Source: a virus. Taken from it: 64,000 nucleotides of DNA. The stretch is taken from the IMG/VR virus record IMGVR_UViG_3300041409_000066, positions 1 through 64,000 of that record; one strand, written 5' to 3'. The stretch's first letter is position 1. Each line of letters opens with the position of its first letter. Positions 40,037 through 48,317 of this stretch are shown here, one piece after another. The notes under the pieces were generated by a model. That model was given only the letters and a program-made list of their open reading frames with translations. It did no database searches and was not told where the DNA came from. A program made the position numbers and the translations under genes.

Positions 40037-40311
40037 GACTGCTGCTCCTGGGCGTTAGGCGACGGCCAGGCAGGCGATCCCGGCAGCGACTCGTAGTGGC
40101 ATGGGTCGCCGTCCCGACAGGGGCAGGTTGGATCGCCATGCGGGCACGGCGGGGCGCTCTGCGTCGGTGTACCGGAACACTCGTCGCTGGCGTGGACGAC
40201 GTTGTTCAGCACAAACCGCGAGGCAACAGCGTGCAGGAGGACGGCTCTACACGCACACCGCACCTCGCCAGTCGGTGTCGCAGAAGGCTGCGGAGAAGTC
40301 GGCTGGCTCAC
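40033..40311 (-). CDS. Cys-rich hypothetical protein
   Basis: 92 aa, GTG in a GTGA overlap. CACRAVLLHAVASRF, DECSGTP, then CPHGDPTCPCRDGDPCHYE: at least eight Cys, so probably two metal sites. Unknown. Confidence 0.68.
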   Translation of the reverse strand: MSQPTSPQPSATPTGEVRCACRAVLLHAVASRFVLNNVVHASDECSGTPTQSAPPCPHGDPTCPCRDGDPCHYESLPGSPAWPSPNAQEQQS

Positions 40312-40835
40312 CCGGCCTCCTCGTCTTCCTCGTGGCACTCCTCGCAGCACGTCTCGCCCTTGGCCCGGTGCTCGGCCTGGTGGGCGTAGCGGGCCTGCTC
40401 GTCCGCGATGAACTCGTCCAACGCGCCCACCGAGTGGTACGAGAGCACCGAGACGTTGTGGGCGTGCTCGTACTGGCAGTCGGGGTCGCCGCAGTTCAGC
40501 CCAGCCACGCCGAGCAGGTAGCGGTCCCCCGCCGCCTTGGCGTCCTGGCGCGTCTCGAACGGGCCGAAGAAGACAGAGGACATGCCCTCCATCTCGATCT
40601 CGCCCGTCTCCTCGTCCTTGCGCATGATCGGCTGGGACAGGCACAGCAGGTGCCCAGCGACATCGACGGCGTTCTCCTCGGCCACCATCTCGGCCACGTC
40701 GCTCATCTCGCTCTGCCGGAGCAACTCCCTGGCCGGGCCGCACTCCTCGAAGTGCTCGGCCATCTTGGCGATCAGCACCTCGGGGTCGGGATAGACCAGC
40801 AGCACGCCGCAGCCGACGCAGGTCAACTCGTCCAT
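40308..40835 (-). CDS. 175-aa zinc-containing protein
   Basis: ATG in a TGATG overlap. CVGCGVLLVYPDPEV opens a ribbon closed by HFEECG; the middle is acidic and helical; CGDPDCQYEHAHN and CCEECHEED near the C-terminus give a second cluster. Unknown function. Confidence 0.72.
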   Translation of the reverse strand: MDELTCVGCGVLLVYPDPEVLIAKMAEHFEECGPARELLRQSEMSDVAEMVAEENAVDVAGHLLCLSQPIMRKDEETGEIEMEGMSSVFFGPFETRQDAKAAGDRYLLGVAGLNCGDPDCQYEHAHNVSVLSYHSVGALDEFIADEQARYAHQAEHRAKGETCCEECHEEDEEAG

Positions 40836-41044
40836 CAGATGTCCTTCGGGATCTTGGCGCGGGTGCGCTCGGCAGCAGTGAGCATCCCATCCCGCTCGAA
40901 CTCCTCGGCCAGGTTTGCGAGCGCGTTGGCGACCGCCTTGCGCAGTCGCTTGGCCGTCGCGCTGCTCTTGGGCTCCTGCTGCGCGGTCGAGTGGATCTTG
41001 TGGCCGGGCTGCTCCCGGACACAGCCCGGCTCGGGGCAGGTCAT
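40835..41044 (-). CDS. Small helical protein
   Basis: 69 aa, ATG in an ATGA overlap. CPEPGCVREQPGH at the start, then a basic helical region (AKRLRKAVANALANLAEEF). Unknown. Confidence 0.66.
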   Translation of the reverse strand: MTCPEPGCVREQPGHKIHSTAQQEPKSSATAKRLRKAVANALANLAEEFERDGMLTAAERTRAKIPKDI

Positions 41045-41151
41045 CGTTGCCACGGCCAGGTGCCCTTCTCGTCCGGCGCTGGCCCGAGCACGGCGTTGAT
41101 GAAGGCCAGGCAGCCGCAGAACGCGCCGAGCAGCACCAACACCTCGATCAC
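41041..41151 (-). CDS. 36-aa membrane peptide
   Basis: GTG in a GTGA overlap. IEVLVLLGAFCGCLAFINAV is one membrane helix, followed by a short polar tail PDEKGTWPWQR. Supported by the coupled arrangement. Confidence 0.6.
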   Translation of the reverse strand: MIEVLVLLGAFCGCLAFINAVLGPAPDEKGTWPWQR

Positions 41152-41291
41152 AGCACCTCTCCCTCGACCTGCACGTCCTCTGGTGGCGGGCAGTGCAGTC
41201 GGTGCTCCTTGTCCCAGGCCACAGCCTCGGGGATCGAGGTGGTGATGATCTGGGCGCCGCACGTGGTGCAGCCATAGAGGATCTGGCTCAC
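41148..41291 (-). CDS. Small CxxC/HxxC protein
   Basis: 47 aa, GTG in a GTGA overlap. YGCTTCGAQIITTS...HRLHCP gives three Cys and two His in a short zinc-ribbon-like fold. Unknown. Confidence 0.64.
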   Translation of the reverse strand: MSQILYGCTTCGAQIITTSIPEAVAWDKEHRLHCPPPEDVQVEGEVL

Positions 41292-41761
41292 TGGGTGATG
41301 TCCCGCACGGTCTGGATGTCGGCCATCGACATCTTGCTGCCGCCCATCATCACGCCGTGGAAGCGCACCGCAGCAGCGAGATGGAGGATGGCGTCGGCCT
41401 GCTTGTCGTACTCCATCCGCACGCCGCCGACCTCGATGGCCGAGGGCTCGGGCTCCTCACGCAGCGTGGCGTCGGTGCCAGCGGCCACCAGCCGCTCCCA
41501 GGCAGCCTCGGTCATCGTGACCTGCCCCTTGCCGGTGATGAGCACGTGCGTGCAGGTGCCGGTCGCCAGCGGGATGTTGCACAGCGAGCACTGCGGATAG
41601 GCGATGACGGACTGGCCCACCTCGCCCGTGAACGCCGCTTGGATGGCAGGTGAGGAGAGCACGTCCGACACCCGCTGCAAGCCGTGCTGGGTCACGAGGT
41701 CCAGCAGCCAGGCCATGAAGATCCGCTCCACGGTGTCGGCGTCGATCAGGTGCTCGCTCAT
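41288..41761 (-). CDS. Hypothetical protein
   Basis: 157 aa, ATG in an ATGA overlap. Helical N-terminus (DADTVERIFMAWLLDLVTQH), CSLCNIPLATGTC in the middle, and a C-terminal half with KQADAILHLAAAV. Unknown. Confidence 0.7.
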   Translation of the reverse strand: MSEHLIDADTVERIFMAWLLDLVTQHGLQRVSDVLSSPAIQAAFTGEVGQSVIAYPQCSLCNIPLATGTCTHVLITGKGQVTMTEAAWERLVAAGTDATLREEPEPSAIEVGGVRMEYDKQADAILHLAAAVRFHGVMMGGSKMSMADIQTVRDITQ

Positions 41762-42036
41762 ACGTTGTCCCAGGTGACGTTGGTGGTGCGCGGGATGATG
41801 CCCCCACCGTTGGGGACGATCTTGAGGTGCGAGCCCTCGTGCCCGAGAGTGCGCTGGCAGCGCAGGATCGAGTCGGGCGTGTAGTCGCTGCCGATCACAG
41901 CACGGATCTCGCCCGAGGTGAGGATGGCGCTCGGGCACTCCTCGACGCGCTTGGTCTGCGTCACGTGGATCGTCTTGTCGGGGGTCACCGCCACGTCAGC
42001 CACCGCCAGTAGTAGCGCCACAGGGCCGGGTGCCAC
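41758..42036 (-). CDS. Protein with C-x4-GH-x-G-x-H motif
   Basis: 92 aa, GTG immediately after the upstream TAG. Hydrophobic start (VALLLAVADVAV) could be a weak signal segment. LRCQRTLGHEGSHLK is a clear copy of the Cys/His motif shared by six or more proteins in this block. Unknown role. Confidence 0.72.
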   Translation of the reverse strand: MAPGPVALLLAVADVAVTPDKTIHVTQTKRVEECPSAILTSGEIRAVIGSDYTPDSILRCQRTLGHEGSHLKIVPNGGGIIPRTTNVTWDNV

Positions 42037-42321
42037 CTAGGACGCATGTGGAGCACGATCACGGCTCTGCTCGATCCCGTAGACGCGGCCAGTGCGGACG
42101 ATGCTGTCGATGAGGTGACGGGTGAGGCTCTCGATCTCGGCTCGCGCCACTTGGTAGATCTCCGGGTCGGACTCCATCTCGGCCAGGATGTTCAGCGCCG
42201 TGAGGTCGGCCTGCACCCGCTTGCGGTCGTGGTAGTGGTGGCGCGGAGCACCGAGGCGATCTCGCTCGGGGATCGCGGCCAGGATGCGCTTCGCCAGGGC
42301 GGCGACCTCTGGTGGTGTCAC
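42037..42321 (-). CDS. Helical protein, paralogue of the upstream gene
   Basis: 94 aa, GTG in a GTGA overlap. AKRILAAIPERDRLG ... KRVQADLTALNIL and a terminal GRVYGIEQ correspond to GRILAQIDREIAG ... DGVEADLAAIKRW and AKVYGVQP of the gene before it. A tandem duplication is likely. Unknown function. Confidence 0.72.
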   Translation of the reverse strand: MTPPEVAALAKRILAAIPERDRLGAPRHHYHDRKRVQADLTALNILAEMESDPEIYQVARAEIESLTRHLIDSIVRTGRVYGIEQSRDRAPHAS

Positions 42322-42584
42322 GGCTGGACTCCGTAGACCTTGGCGATGCGGTACAGCCCGCCCTCGGCGTGGTTGAGGTAGTAGTTGCTCGGCCCCAACT
42401 TGGCGCCGTGGATGTCGAACCACCATCGCTTGATCGCAGCGAGGTCAGCCTCGACGCCATCACGGTCAGCCTGCATCCGGCGGGTCATGTGCGACTCGGG
42501 GTCGATGCGCTGGTAGCCTGCGATCTCGCGGTCGATCTGGGCGAGGATGCGCCCAGCGAACTCCTCGGCCTCCTCCTGGGTCAT
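42318..42584 (-). CDS. Helical protein, paralogue of the downstream gene
   Basis: 88 aa, ATG in an ATGA overlap. EEAEEFAGRILAQIDREIAG begins a helical domain with H-x5-R spacing (SHMTRRMQADRDG), ending in YRIAKVYGVQP. See its paralogue immediately downstream. Confidence 0.72.
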   Translation of the reverse strand: MTQEEAEEFAGRILAQIDREIAGYQRIDPESHMTRRMQADRDGVEADLAAIKRWWFDIHGAKLGPSNYYLNHAEGGLYRIAKVYGVQP

Positions 42585-42784
42585 CGCAGCCTCACGTCCA
42601 CACCCTGGTCCTGGGCAGCACCGTTGCTGGTGATGGTCCAGATGACGGCGTAGACCTCACCTTGGAGCCGGTCGTCGTCAATGACCACCGTGTCGCCCCG
42701 GCGGGGTACGGCATCCATCTCGACGGTGAACGCACGCGGCAGTTCAGCGAACGGCTCGCGGTGGGGGACGAAGGTGACCTTCAC
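42581..42784 (-). CDS. Small SH3-like protein
   Basis: 67 aa, GTG in a GTGA overlap. Beta-rich: KVTFVPHREPF, RRGDTVVIDDDRLQGEVYAV, ITSNGAAQDQGVDVRL, consistent with a small barrel. Unknown. Confidence 0.67.
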   Translation of the reverse strand: MKVTFVPHREPFAELPRAFTVEMDAVPRRGDTVVIDDDRLQGEVYAVIWTITSNGAAQDQGVDVRLR

Positions 42785-44316
42785 GACTGGATGCCCTTGA
42801 GGGCGTCGTACGCCTTGGACTGGACCATCGGGACGCTGCGCTCGGTCGAGCAGGCCGTGCAGCCCTCGTAGGACACCGTGTCAGAGCCGTCCGACAGGTT
42901 GGTGAAGACGCGGCCCTTGTGCAGCGGCTGCCAGTCGTGCTTGCCGTCGATGGCGGTGTCGGCCTCGCACACGTCAGGGTTCGACTCGTGGCGCTCGTCC
43001 GAGGTCGGGAAGGAGGACGCCAGCGAGGCAGCCCCACCGATCTGGTCGCGGTCGCGTGGGCTCACCGTGTCGGCCAGCGTCTCCACGGGGGCGTCGTACA
43101 GCGGGCAGTACGAGTAGTGCAGGCCGGTGGGATCGTGCTCGTCCTTGCCTGGCGGGTTGATCGGCCCCTCGTTGTTGGAGTCTCGGCACTGGCAGGTGGG
43201 CTTCTGCTCCCACCAGCACAGCAGGTGACCGTCAGCGTCGTGAGCCTGGTGGTCGCCAGCGTGGCCCTGGTCACGGTCACAAGAGAAGGCGACAGCCATC
43301 GCATCCTTGGCTGCCTGGGTGACGTTCGCTCCGTCCGGGCCGAAGGTCGCTGGTGCGTTGCACAGCGTGGGCTCGGCTCGCGGGTCGCACTGATCGCAGC
43401 GCCGTCGCAGGTCGGTGACCTGTCCGACACCACAGAAGCGGCACGTGTGGCCGACAGGCTCGCTCTCGCCGTCCTCGACCGGCAGGCACATGCCGTGGTT
43501 GCCCTCGCGGTGACGCTGCTCGACCATCGCGCAGTCGAGGTGAGGCTGGCCCAGGCATCGCTGGGTGCGCTCATGGAAGTCAGCGATCAGCCGCTGCTGC
43601 GGGCTGCCCTCGGGCGGGTAGCCCAGCAGGTCAGCGATCTTGTCCTGCTCGGCTGGTGGGCTGTCGCTGGTGACGACCTGCACCTCGCCCGTGCAGAAGG
43701 CCAGCGCCAGTGCGTGGGTGCCGAAGTCGTGGGTCGTGACGGTGTGCCCCTTGAGCCCGAAGTCGTGCATCAGCCGCCGGTAGGCATCGCCCTCGGTGGG
43801 CAGCAGGAAGGTCCAGCACGAGCCGTTGAGGTCACGCACCACCCGCCAAGTGTTCTCCCTGGTCAGGGCGCCGCCGTTGGGGTCCGGGTCGTGAGCGATG
43901 TGGCTGCCGTCCGGCAGAGCGAAGGACACCGCTGGCCCCTTGGTGTCGAGCACCACCTTCATGCCCTCGACCGGAGTGAAGGCAGGCGAGTCGAGAGGGC
44001 CAGGCCAGACGAACTTCACGATGTCGCCCGGCTTGAGCAGGTGGGCGTTGGTGATGGTCGCCAAGTTGTCCTTGATCTCGGCCACCACGCCTTCTGGTGT
44101 GGATGCCTCGATGGCGCCCTTGGTCGGCTCCTTGCCCTCGAACATGGCGGGCTCCAACAGCGGACGCCCCCGGTCGTTGCCCCAGCGCGCCAGGTTGTAG
44201 TGCTTGGCGCACAGGCTGGACCCCTCCCACACCACCGTGGTCTGCACCTGCTGGGAGCGGTAGTCGATGCCCTCGGCAGCCCAGTTGTCGTAGCAGGACA
44301 CGCACATCGGACCCAT
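42781..44316 (-). CDS. 511-aa zinc-rich accessory protein
   Basis: ATG at 44316 is preferred over a TTG three codons upstream. N-terminal CVSCYDNW and LCAKHY form one metal site. Central region has SH3-like PGDIVKFVWPGP and FALPDGSHIAHD; a ribbon CRFCGVGQ...CDQCD; CDRDQGHAGDHQ, the Cys/His motif shared across the block; CQCRDSN; and a C-terminal CTACSTE. It looks like fused copies of small accessory domains. Largest gene of the accessory block; unknown function. It follows an operator-like site. Confidence 0.75.
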   Translation of the reverse strand: MGPMCVSCYDNWAAEGIDYRSQQVQTTVVWEGSSLCAKHYNLARWGNDRGRPLLEPAMFEGKEPTKGAIEASTPEGVVAEIKDNLATITNAHLLKPGDIVKFVWPGPLDSPAFTPVEGMKVVLDTKGPAVSFALPDGSHIAHDPDPNGGALTRENTWRVVRDLNGSCWTFLLPTEGDAYRRLMHDFGLKGHTVTTHDFGTHALALAFCTGEVQVVTSDSPPAEQDKIADLLGYPPEGSPQQRLIADFHERTQRCLGQPHLDCAMVEQRHREGNHGMCLPVEDGESEPVGHTCRFCGVGQVTDLRRRCDQCDPRAEPTLCNAPATFGPDGANVTQAAKDAMAVAFSCDRDQGHAGDHQAHDADGHLLCWWEQKPTCQCRDSNNEGPINPPGKDEHDPTGLHYSYCPLYDAPVETLADTVSPRDRDQIGGAASLASSFPTSDERHESNPDVCEADTAIDGKHDWQPLHKGRVFTNLSDGSDTVSYEGCTACSTERSVPMVQSKAYDALKGIQS

Positions 44317-44332
44317 GAAGACCAACCGACTT

Positions 44333-44353
44333 TCTCTACAAGGATGTTGGGGA
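44333..44353 (-). promoter_or_regulatory. Operator-like element, weak half-site
   Basis: Minus strand ends ATCCTTGTAGAGA; the right half of the palindrome is intact but the left half is degenerate (CCCCAAC). It precedes the 511-aa gene. Confidence 0.45.
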
Positions 44354-44373
44354 GTGGAAGCGTAGCGGGCACA

Positions 44374-44541
44374 TCAAGATGTTTGGAGTCTCTTGCTCCC
44401 TCGGTGCTCCATGCACTGGGAGAACACGTGCTCGCCCGCATGGCCGTTGGTGAGCACGCACTGGTGGGGGTGGGCGTCGTACTCGTTGATGCCGTAGTCA
44501 GCCTTCGCCCGGCAGCGCAGGTGGCGTCCCTTGATCTTCAC
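44374..44541 (-). CDS. 55-aa protein with Cys/His motif
   Basis: GTG in a GTGA overlap. HLRCRAKADYG and CVLTNGHAGEH...QC give the C-x4-GH-x-G-x-H pattern plus flanking Cys. Basic C-terminus. Ends just upstream of the next operator-like site. Confidence 0.66.
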   Translation of the reverse strand: MKIKGRHLRCRAKADYGINEYDAHPHQCVLTNGHAGEHVFSQCMEHRGSKRLQTS

Positions 44542-45191
44542 TCGTCCGTCCCGACGTAGTGGCTGTCGTTCATCCGGGTGCGCAGCAGGTCCAGCGCCAT
44601 CGTCACGCGCCGGTACGTCTCCCCGGTCGCGTTGTCGTTGCCGACCACCCGGATCAGCGCGTTCAGCAGGTTCGCCGCGTCGTTGAGGGCGTTGATGAGC
44701 ACTGCCGTGTCGTGGGTGCCGGAGTGGCCGGTGGCGTTGTGGTCCAGCAGCACCGTCTTGGCGTCGGTGAGCCTCGACAGGTGCTCCATCTGGTAGGCGT
44801 GCCAGGTCATCGCTGCCTGGGCGACTCCCGGCTCGCAGGGGACAGCATCGCCCCAGCCGACCTTGCGCTCATGGGTGTGGGGCTCGGGCTTGCGCAGCGG
44901 CTCACCGTGGCCGTGGGTCAGCCCCAGGCACTCGGGGTGGGTGTGCCAGTTGGGCAGGTCGGTCACCGCGTGGACGCCCAGCGGGAAGGACACCCCGCTG
45001 TCACTGGGTGGGTCCATCTGCACCACGGTGGCCCCGGCCTCGCCCTGGGCGATCAGGACGGCCTGCTCGCGCTCGGCGTCGTTCTTGTCGCCGGGGATCC
45101 ACACGCCCTGTCGCCAGACGCCCACCCGGTACGTCTCGCCGTCGTCGGACAGCACGCCCCAGTGCTCGTGCTCGGTCGTCGTCTCGGTCAT
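44538..45191 (-). CDS. Hypothetical protein
   Basis: 217 aa, ATG in an ATGA overlap. First half strand-rich (WGVLSDDGETYRVGVW, ATVVQMDPPSDSG); His-rich centre (HTHPECLGLTHGHGEP); second half helical (VLINALNDAANLLNALI, RRVTMALDLLRTRM). Unknown. Confidence 0.72.
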   Translation of the reverse strand: MTETTTEHEHWGVLSDDGETYRVGVWRQGVWIPGDKNDAEREQAVLIAQGEAGATVVQMDPPSDSGVSFPLGVHAVTDLPNWHTHPECLGLTHGHGEPLRKPEPHTHERKVGWGDAVPCEPGVAQAAMTWHAYQMEHLSRLTDAKTVLLDHNATGHSGTHDTAVLINALNDAANLLNALIRVVGNDNATGETYRRVTMALDLLRTRMNDSHYVGTDE

Positions 45192-45457
45192 CGGTAGAGG
45201 CTCCTGTAGCGCGGCTGGATGGAGATGTGGACGGTGATCGCACCGATCTCGCCCCGCTCCTGGCGGGCTCGGCTGGCGGCGATCTCTGCGAGCAGTGCGG
45301 CCTTGGAGGTCAGGCGCACCTCGATGGCGAGGTCGCCCTCCTTGACGTGGCCCCTGGCGCGCTTGTGGGGCTTGCTGCCGTAGTAGCAGCGCAGGATGTA
45401 CGCCTCGTGCGGGCCGAGGTCACGCTTCTGGTAGAGCGGGTCGTCAACGAGGGCCAT
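45188..45457 (-). CDS. Hypothetical protein
   Basis: 89 aa, ATG overlapping the upstream end by 14 bases. LGPHEAYILRCYYGSKPHK starts a mixed domain; LAIEVRLTSKAALLAEIAAS is helical; ends in a basic strand. Unknown. Confidence 0.67.
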   Translation of the reverse strand: MALVDDPLYQKRDLGPHEAYILRCYYGSKPHKRARGHVKEGDLAIEVRLTSKAALLAEIAASRARQERGEIGAITVHISIQPRYRSLYR

Positions 45458-45731
45458 AGAGCACCTCGTCCATGCGCAGCATCAGCGAGCACAGGTAGGT
45501 GCCCAGGAGCAGGAAGGGCAGGAAGATCCCGGCGCCCAGCCAACCCACGGTCGCCGTGGCGTTCCAGAAGCACAGGTAGAGGAAGGCCGGGGCGAAGTAG
45601 CAGGTCCAGCGGGCCTGGGTGCGCATCACGGGCTGCGGGTCGGCGTGGCGGGCTCTGAACAGCCCGATCATCGGCACGAACATGCCGACCGGGTAGACCA
45701 GGGCCATCAGCCACAGCGGGACGGTGGGCAT
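45444..45731 (-). CDS. Membrane protein
   Basis: 95 aa, ATG in a TGATG overlap. Three hydrophobic segments (VPLWLMALVYPVGMFVPMIG, CYFAPAFLYLCFW, GAGIFLPFLLLGTYLCSL) indicate an integral membrane protein. The middle loop is basic. Holin-like size, but no endolysin is in the window. Confidence 0.7.
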   Translation of the reverse strand: MPTVPLWLMALVYPVGMFVPMIGLFRARHADPQPVMRTQARWTCYFAPAFLYLCFWNATATVGWLGAGIFLPFLLLGTYLCSLMLRMDEVLYGPR

Positions 45732-46174
45732 CAGACCTCCACCGGGTGGTCGGTGTACCAGCCGACCGGCAGCCGCTCGGCGTGCGGGTGGCGCGTCTCC
45801 CTGACCTCGTTCGCCGGGTAGCCCAGCCGCACGTCGGTGAGGTTGAGGCACCGCTTGCCGTCCACCGCTCGGCACTTGGGGCAGATCCTCTTGAGCGCCT
45901 CGTCCCACGCCTCGTCGGTGGTGCGGGCTCGGGCCTCTCGTGCCTGCGCCCTCTTGAACCGCTCGGCCTGGGCAGCCTCGCGCTCGGGGCAGTTGTGGAA
46001 GGTGAAGACCTCGGTCTGGACGTAGCCGGTCCGGGCGAACGGCTGCTTGCCCTGCGTCTCCTTGACCGAGCGGCTCTGGCTGTCCAGCGGCGGGCTCCAC
46101 TTGTTGGAGCCGTCCTCGTTGGTGCCCAGCAGCACGAAGCGGACCGGCTGCTTGCAGTCCTGGCAGTCGCTCAT
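45731..46174 (-). CDS. Phage zinc-finger protein (CPxC-x5-GxxC ... HxxR type)
   Basis: 147 aa, ATG in an ATGA overlap. N-terminal CQDCKQPVRFV plus HNC; then a charged helix (EREAAQAERFKRAQAREA); then CPKCRAVDGKRC with RHPHAER, the same four-ligand pattern as the protein at 30730-31071. Probably nucleic-acid related; unknown. Confidence 0.75.
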   Translation of the reverse strand: MSDCQDCKQPVRFVLLGTNEDGSNKWSPPLDSQSRSVKETQGKQPFARTGYVQTEVFTFHNCPEREAAQAERFKRAQAREARARTTDEAWDEALKRICPKCRAVDGKRCLNLTDVRLGYPANEVRETRHPHAERLPVGWYTDHPVEV

Positions 46175-46458
46175 GCGTCAGCCGCCAACTCGTGGGCCAG
46201 CGGGGAGAGCAGGCGGGCGGCGAGGGTGGCCTCGATCCGCTCCTCCGGCCAGCCCGCCATCACGTAGACCGGGATCTCCACGTCCCACAGCGTGATGGTG
46301 CGGCGCTCGTAGCGGACGTGGGTCGGCGGGTGCATGGTGCCCAGATGCACGTCGGCCAGCCGGAAGCGGGGCGGGACCAAGCCCTCGATGGTGCTGGTCG
46401 CCTCTGTCACGTCCAAGACGCAGCCGTCTTGGTAGCCGCCGACCATCAGCGCCTTCAT
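46171..46458 (-). CDS. Hypothetical protein
   Basis: 95 aa, ATG in an ATGA overlap. Beta-rich (KALMVGGYQDGCVLDVTE, YERRTITLWDVEIPVYVMAG) with a helical C-terminus. The MxxLMVGGxxDGxxLDV start is familiar from actinophage small proteins without known function. Confidence 0.68.
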   Translation of the reverse strand: MKALMVGGYQDGCVLDVTEATSTIEGLVPPRFRLADVHLGTMHPPTHVRYERRTITLWDVEIPVYVMAGWPEERIEATLAARLLSPLAHELAADA

Positions 46459-46724
46459 GACTTGCCCTGGTGGGTCAGGCACAGCGACCGCGCCACGACG
46501 AACTCACCCTCGGTGCGCACTGTGCCCTCTGCGAAGTCGTGGCCGCACTTCTGCCACTCGATCAGGACGCGCTCCACCTTGCGTCGGGCTGCGGGCTCGC
46601 CGTACCGCTCGGTGCTCGCCCACGCCATGATCGTGCCGTCGTCGTGGTGCTCGATGATCGTGCCGACCTCCTTGCCGCTCGGGTGAGGAGGTCGGTTCCA
46701 CTGCGAGCCCTCGGGCAGCGTCAT
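46455..46724 (-). CDS. Hypothetical protein
   Basis: 89 aa, ATG in an ATGA overlap. KEVGTIIEHHDDGTIMAWA then a helix (RRKVERVLIEWQKCGHDF) and strands. Unknown. Confidence 0.66.
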   Translation of the reverse strand: MTLPEGSQWNRPPHPSGKEVGTIIEHHDDGTIMAWASTERYGEPAARRKVERVLIEWQKCGHDFAEGTVRTEGEFVVARSLCLTHQGKS

Positions 46725-46936
46725 ACGCGCAGCATCCGGCGCAGGGCCGGGCGGACCGTCACGACCTTGCCCTCGGCGGTGAACCGCTCGATCCAGTTGA
46801 GGCCGCACCGCTGGCACAGGGTGGCCGAGCGCATGTCCCGGACGACGCCGACCGGCCACGTGACGATCCAGTGCGGCTCACCTGCGCACTCCTCGGTGCC
46901 GTCGAGGTTCGCCACCTGGCAGCGGTCCTCGCTCAC
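46721..46936 (-). CDS. Small zinc-ribbon protein
   Basis: 71 aa, GTG in a GTGA overlap. RCQVANLDGTEECAGEP and TLCQRCGLNWI supply four Cys; between them a Trp-rich strand. Unknown. Confidence 0.68.
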   Translation of the reverse strand: MSEDRCQVANLDGTEECAGEPHWIVTWPVGVVRDMRSATLCQRCGLNWIERFTAEGKVVTVRPALRRMLRV

Positions 46937-47229
46937 GGCATCACCCTCAACTGGTAGCAGGCATCCAGCACCGACTGGCGTCCGGCGTTCCATGCGTTCG
47001 CCCAGGCGACTGCCTCGCCGTCAGGGTCGGGGTAGGGCTCGGGCGCCTCGCGGACCTTCTCGGCCAACTTGGCACGCAGCCGCTCACGCCAGCCGGTGGG
47101 GACGCGGGCCGACCACGTGCTGCCGATGGGACTGCGGTGCTCGGCACCCTCGTGCCCAGCGGGCTCGTCGCAGCGCATCTCGTAGGTCGTGTTCCTGATC
47201 GTCACAGTCAGGTGGGCATCGCAGGCCAT
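46933..47229 (-). CDS. Protein with C-x4-GH-x-G-x2-H motif
   Basis: 98 aa, ATG in a TGATG overlap. ACDAHLTVTIRNTTYEMRC begins as a strand pair, then RCDEPAGHEGAEH, a copy of the block's Cys/His motif with one extra residue. C-terminal helix AVAWANAWNAGRQSVLD. Unknown. Confidence 0.7.
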   Translation of the reverse strand: MACDAHLTVTIRNTTYEMRCDEPAGHEGAEHRSPIGSTWSARVPTGWRERLRAKLAEKVREAPEPYPDPDGEAVAWANAWNAGRQSVLDACYQLRVMP

Positions 47230-47441
47230 CAGACGGACACCGCTGCCAGCGAGAACGTGAAGGTGTCGCCCTTGCTGACGTGCTTGAGCGGGTAGCCGCA
47301 CTCGATGATCGGCACGCCGTCGCGGCAGATCCACGCGACCACGCCCTGCTCTCGGGCCACCAGGGACACCGAGTTGGTCAGGGCGTCCAACTCCTCGGCC
47401 CCACCGATGACGGTGCCCTCGTGGTTCAGCATCGTGAACAT
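47229..47441 (-). CDS. Small hypothetical protein
   Basis: 70 aa, ATG in a TGATG overlap. Beta-rich with a central helix (GGAEELDALTNSVSLVAREQ) and GVPIIECGYPLKHVSKGD. Unknown. Confidence 0.66.
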   Translation of the reverse strand: MFTMLNHEGTVIGGAEELDALTNSVSLVAREQGVVAWICRDGVPIIECGYPLKHVSKGDTFTFSLAAVSV

Positions 47442-47887
47442 CACGTCTCCTGTTCGCAGGCGCCGATCATGCACAGGTTGGGGCCGTCGAAGCGGTTGCC
47501 GCAGACGCAGACCTCGGGCACTGGTGGCAGCCGGATCTTGTCGGGCGCGTCCTCGAACTGCACGCGGATCTCGTGCCGGGGGTCGTGCCGGTAGCGCGCC
47601 CCGACCTCGACGTTGATCGCCTCGATGTCGTCCGGGACGGCCAAGGTCAGCACTCGATCCCTGACCTTGGACAGCACCCTGGTGACCATCTCGTGGTCGG
47701 TGGGGCTCCACAGGACGGTCACTGCCCCCTGGTCGTAGAGCCACTGGATGCCCGCCGACCGCACTCCGGCGTACGTGCCACGGGTGACCATGCCGCCGTC
47801 CCGAGTGACCGTCCAGACGTGCTGCTCGCCGTCGCTCTCGGTCGCCAGCAGAGCGGTGCCGTCCGGGTGGACCTCGTAGGGACTCAT
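47441..47887 (-). CDS. Hypothetical protein with C-terminal Cys cluster
   Basis: 148 aa, ATG in an ATGA overlap. Strand-rich N-terminus (ALLATESDGEQHVWTVTRDG), a helix (MVTRVLSKVRDRV), then VCVCGNRFDGPNLCMIGAC, a four-Cys cluster at the end. Unknown. Confidence 0.7.
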   Translation of the reverse strand: MSPYEVHPDGTALLATESDGEQHVWTVTRDGGMVTRGTYAGVRSAGIQWLYDQGAVTVLWSPTDHEMVTRVLSKVRDRVLTLAVPDDIEAINVEVGARYRHDPRHEIRVQFEDAPDKIRLPPVPEVCVCGNRFDGPNLCMIGACEQET

Positions 47888-48000
47888 CCGCCCAGCCAGT
47901 GCAGCAGGCCGGTCACGCCGAAGATGGCGCCGCCGACGATGAGCACGTCATGCCACCAGGGCCAGTCCACCTTGCCGTAGATCTTGGACTCGTACCTCAT
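47884..48000 (-). CDS. 38-aa membrane peptide
   Basis: ATG in an ATGA overlap. KIYGKVDWPWWHDVLIVGG followed by AIFGVTGLLHWLGG, one membrane helix with a short basic head. Supported by coupling on both sides. Confidence 0.62.
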   Translation of the reverse strand: MRYESKIYGKVDWPWWHDVLIVGGAIFGVTGLLHWLGG

Positions 48001-48317
48001 GAGCCCTCCACCGGCTCGGTGACCGGCATGAGCGGCTCGACGTACGCCGTGCCGGTCGGGCTCACCTTGAGGCGGCACCAGGGCACCCCGTGGATCTCCA
48101 CGAGCACCTCACGCACAGTAGCGCCGATGGCACTGCGAGCGACGGTGTGGTTGAAGAAGCGGAACGCCTCAAGCGCCTTGCCCATCGCCAGCGCCTGCTC
48201 GACGTTGAGGGCTGATACTTCTATCTGCGGCTCGGGCTCTGCCTCAGCCTGCTCCCCAGAGGCTACCTCGGGACCGGCCTGCATGTCAGCCAGAACGTCC
48301 TCGGGCTCGTCAGCCAC
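47997..48317 (-). CDS. Hypothetical protein
   Basis: 106 aa, GTG overlapping the previous gene by 8 bases. Acidic N-terminus (GEQAEAEPEPQIEVSA), helical centre (NVEQALAMGKALEAFRFFN), strand-rich end. Unknown. Confidence 0.67.
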   Translation of the reverse strand: MADEPEDVLADMQAGPEVASGEQAEAEPEPQIEVSALNVEQALAMGKALEAFRFFNHTVARSAIGATVREVLVEIHGVPWCRLKVSPTGTAYVEPLMPVTEPVEGS

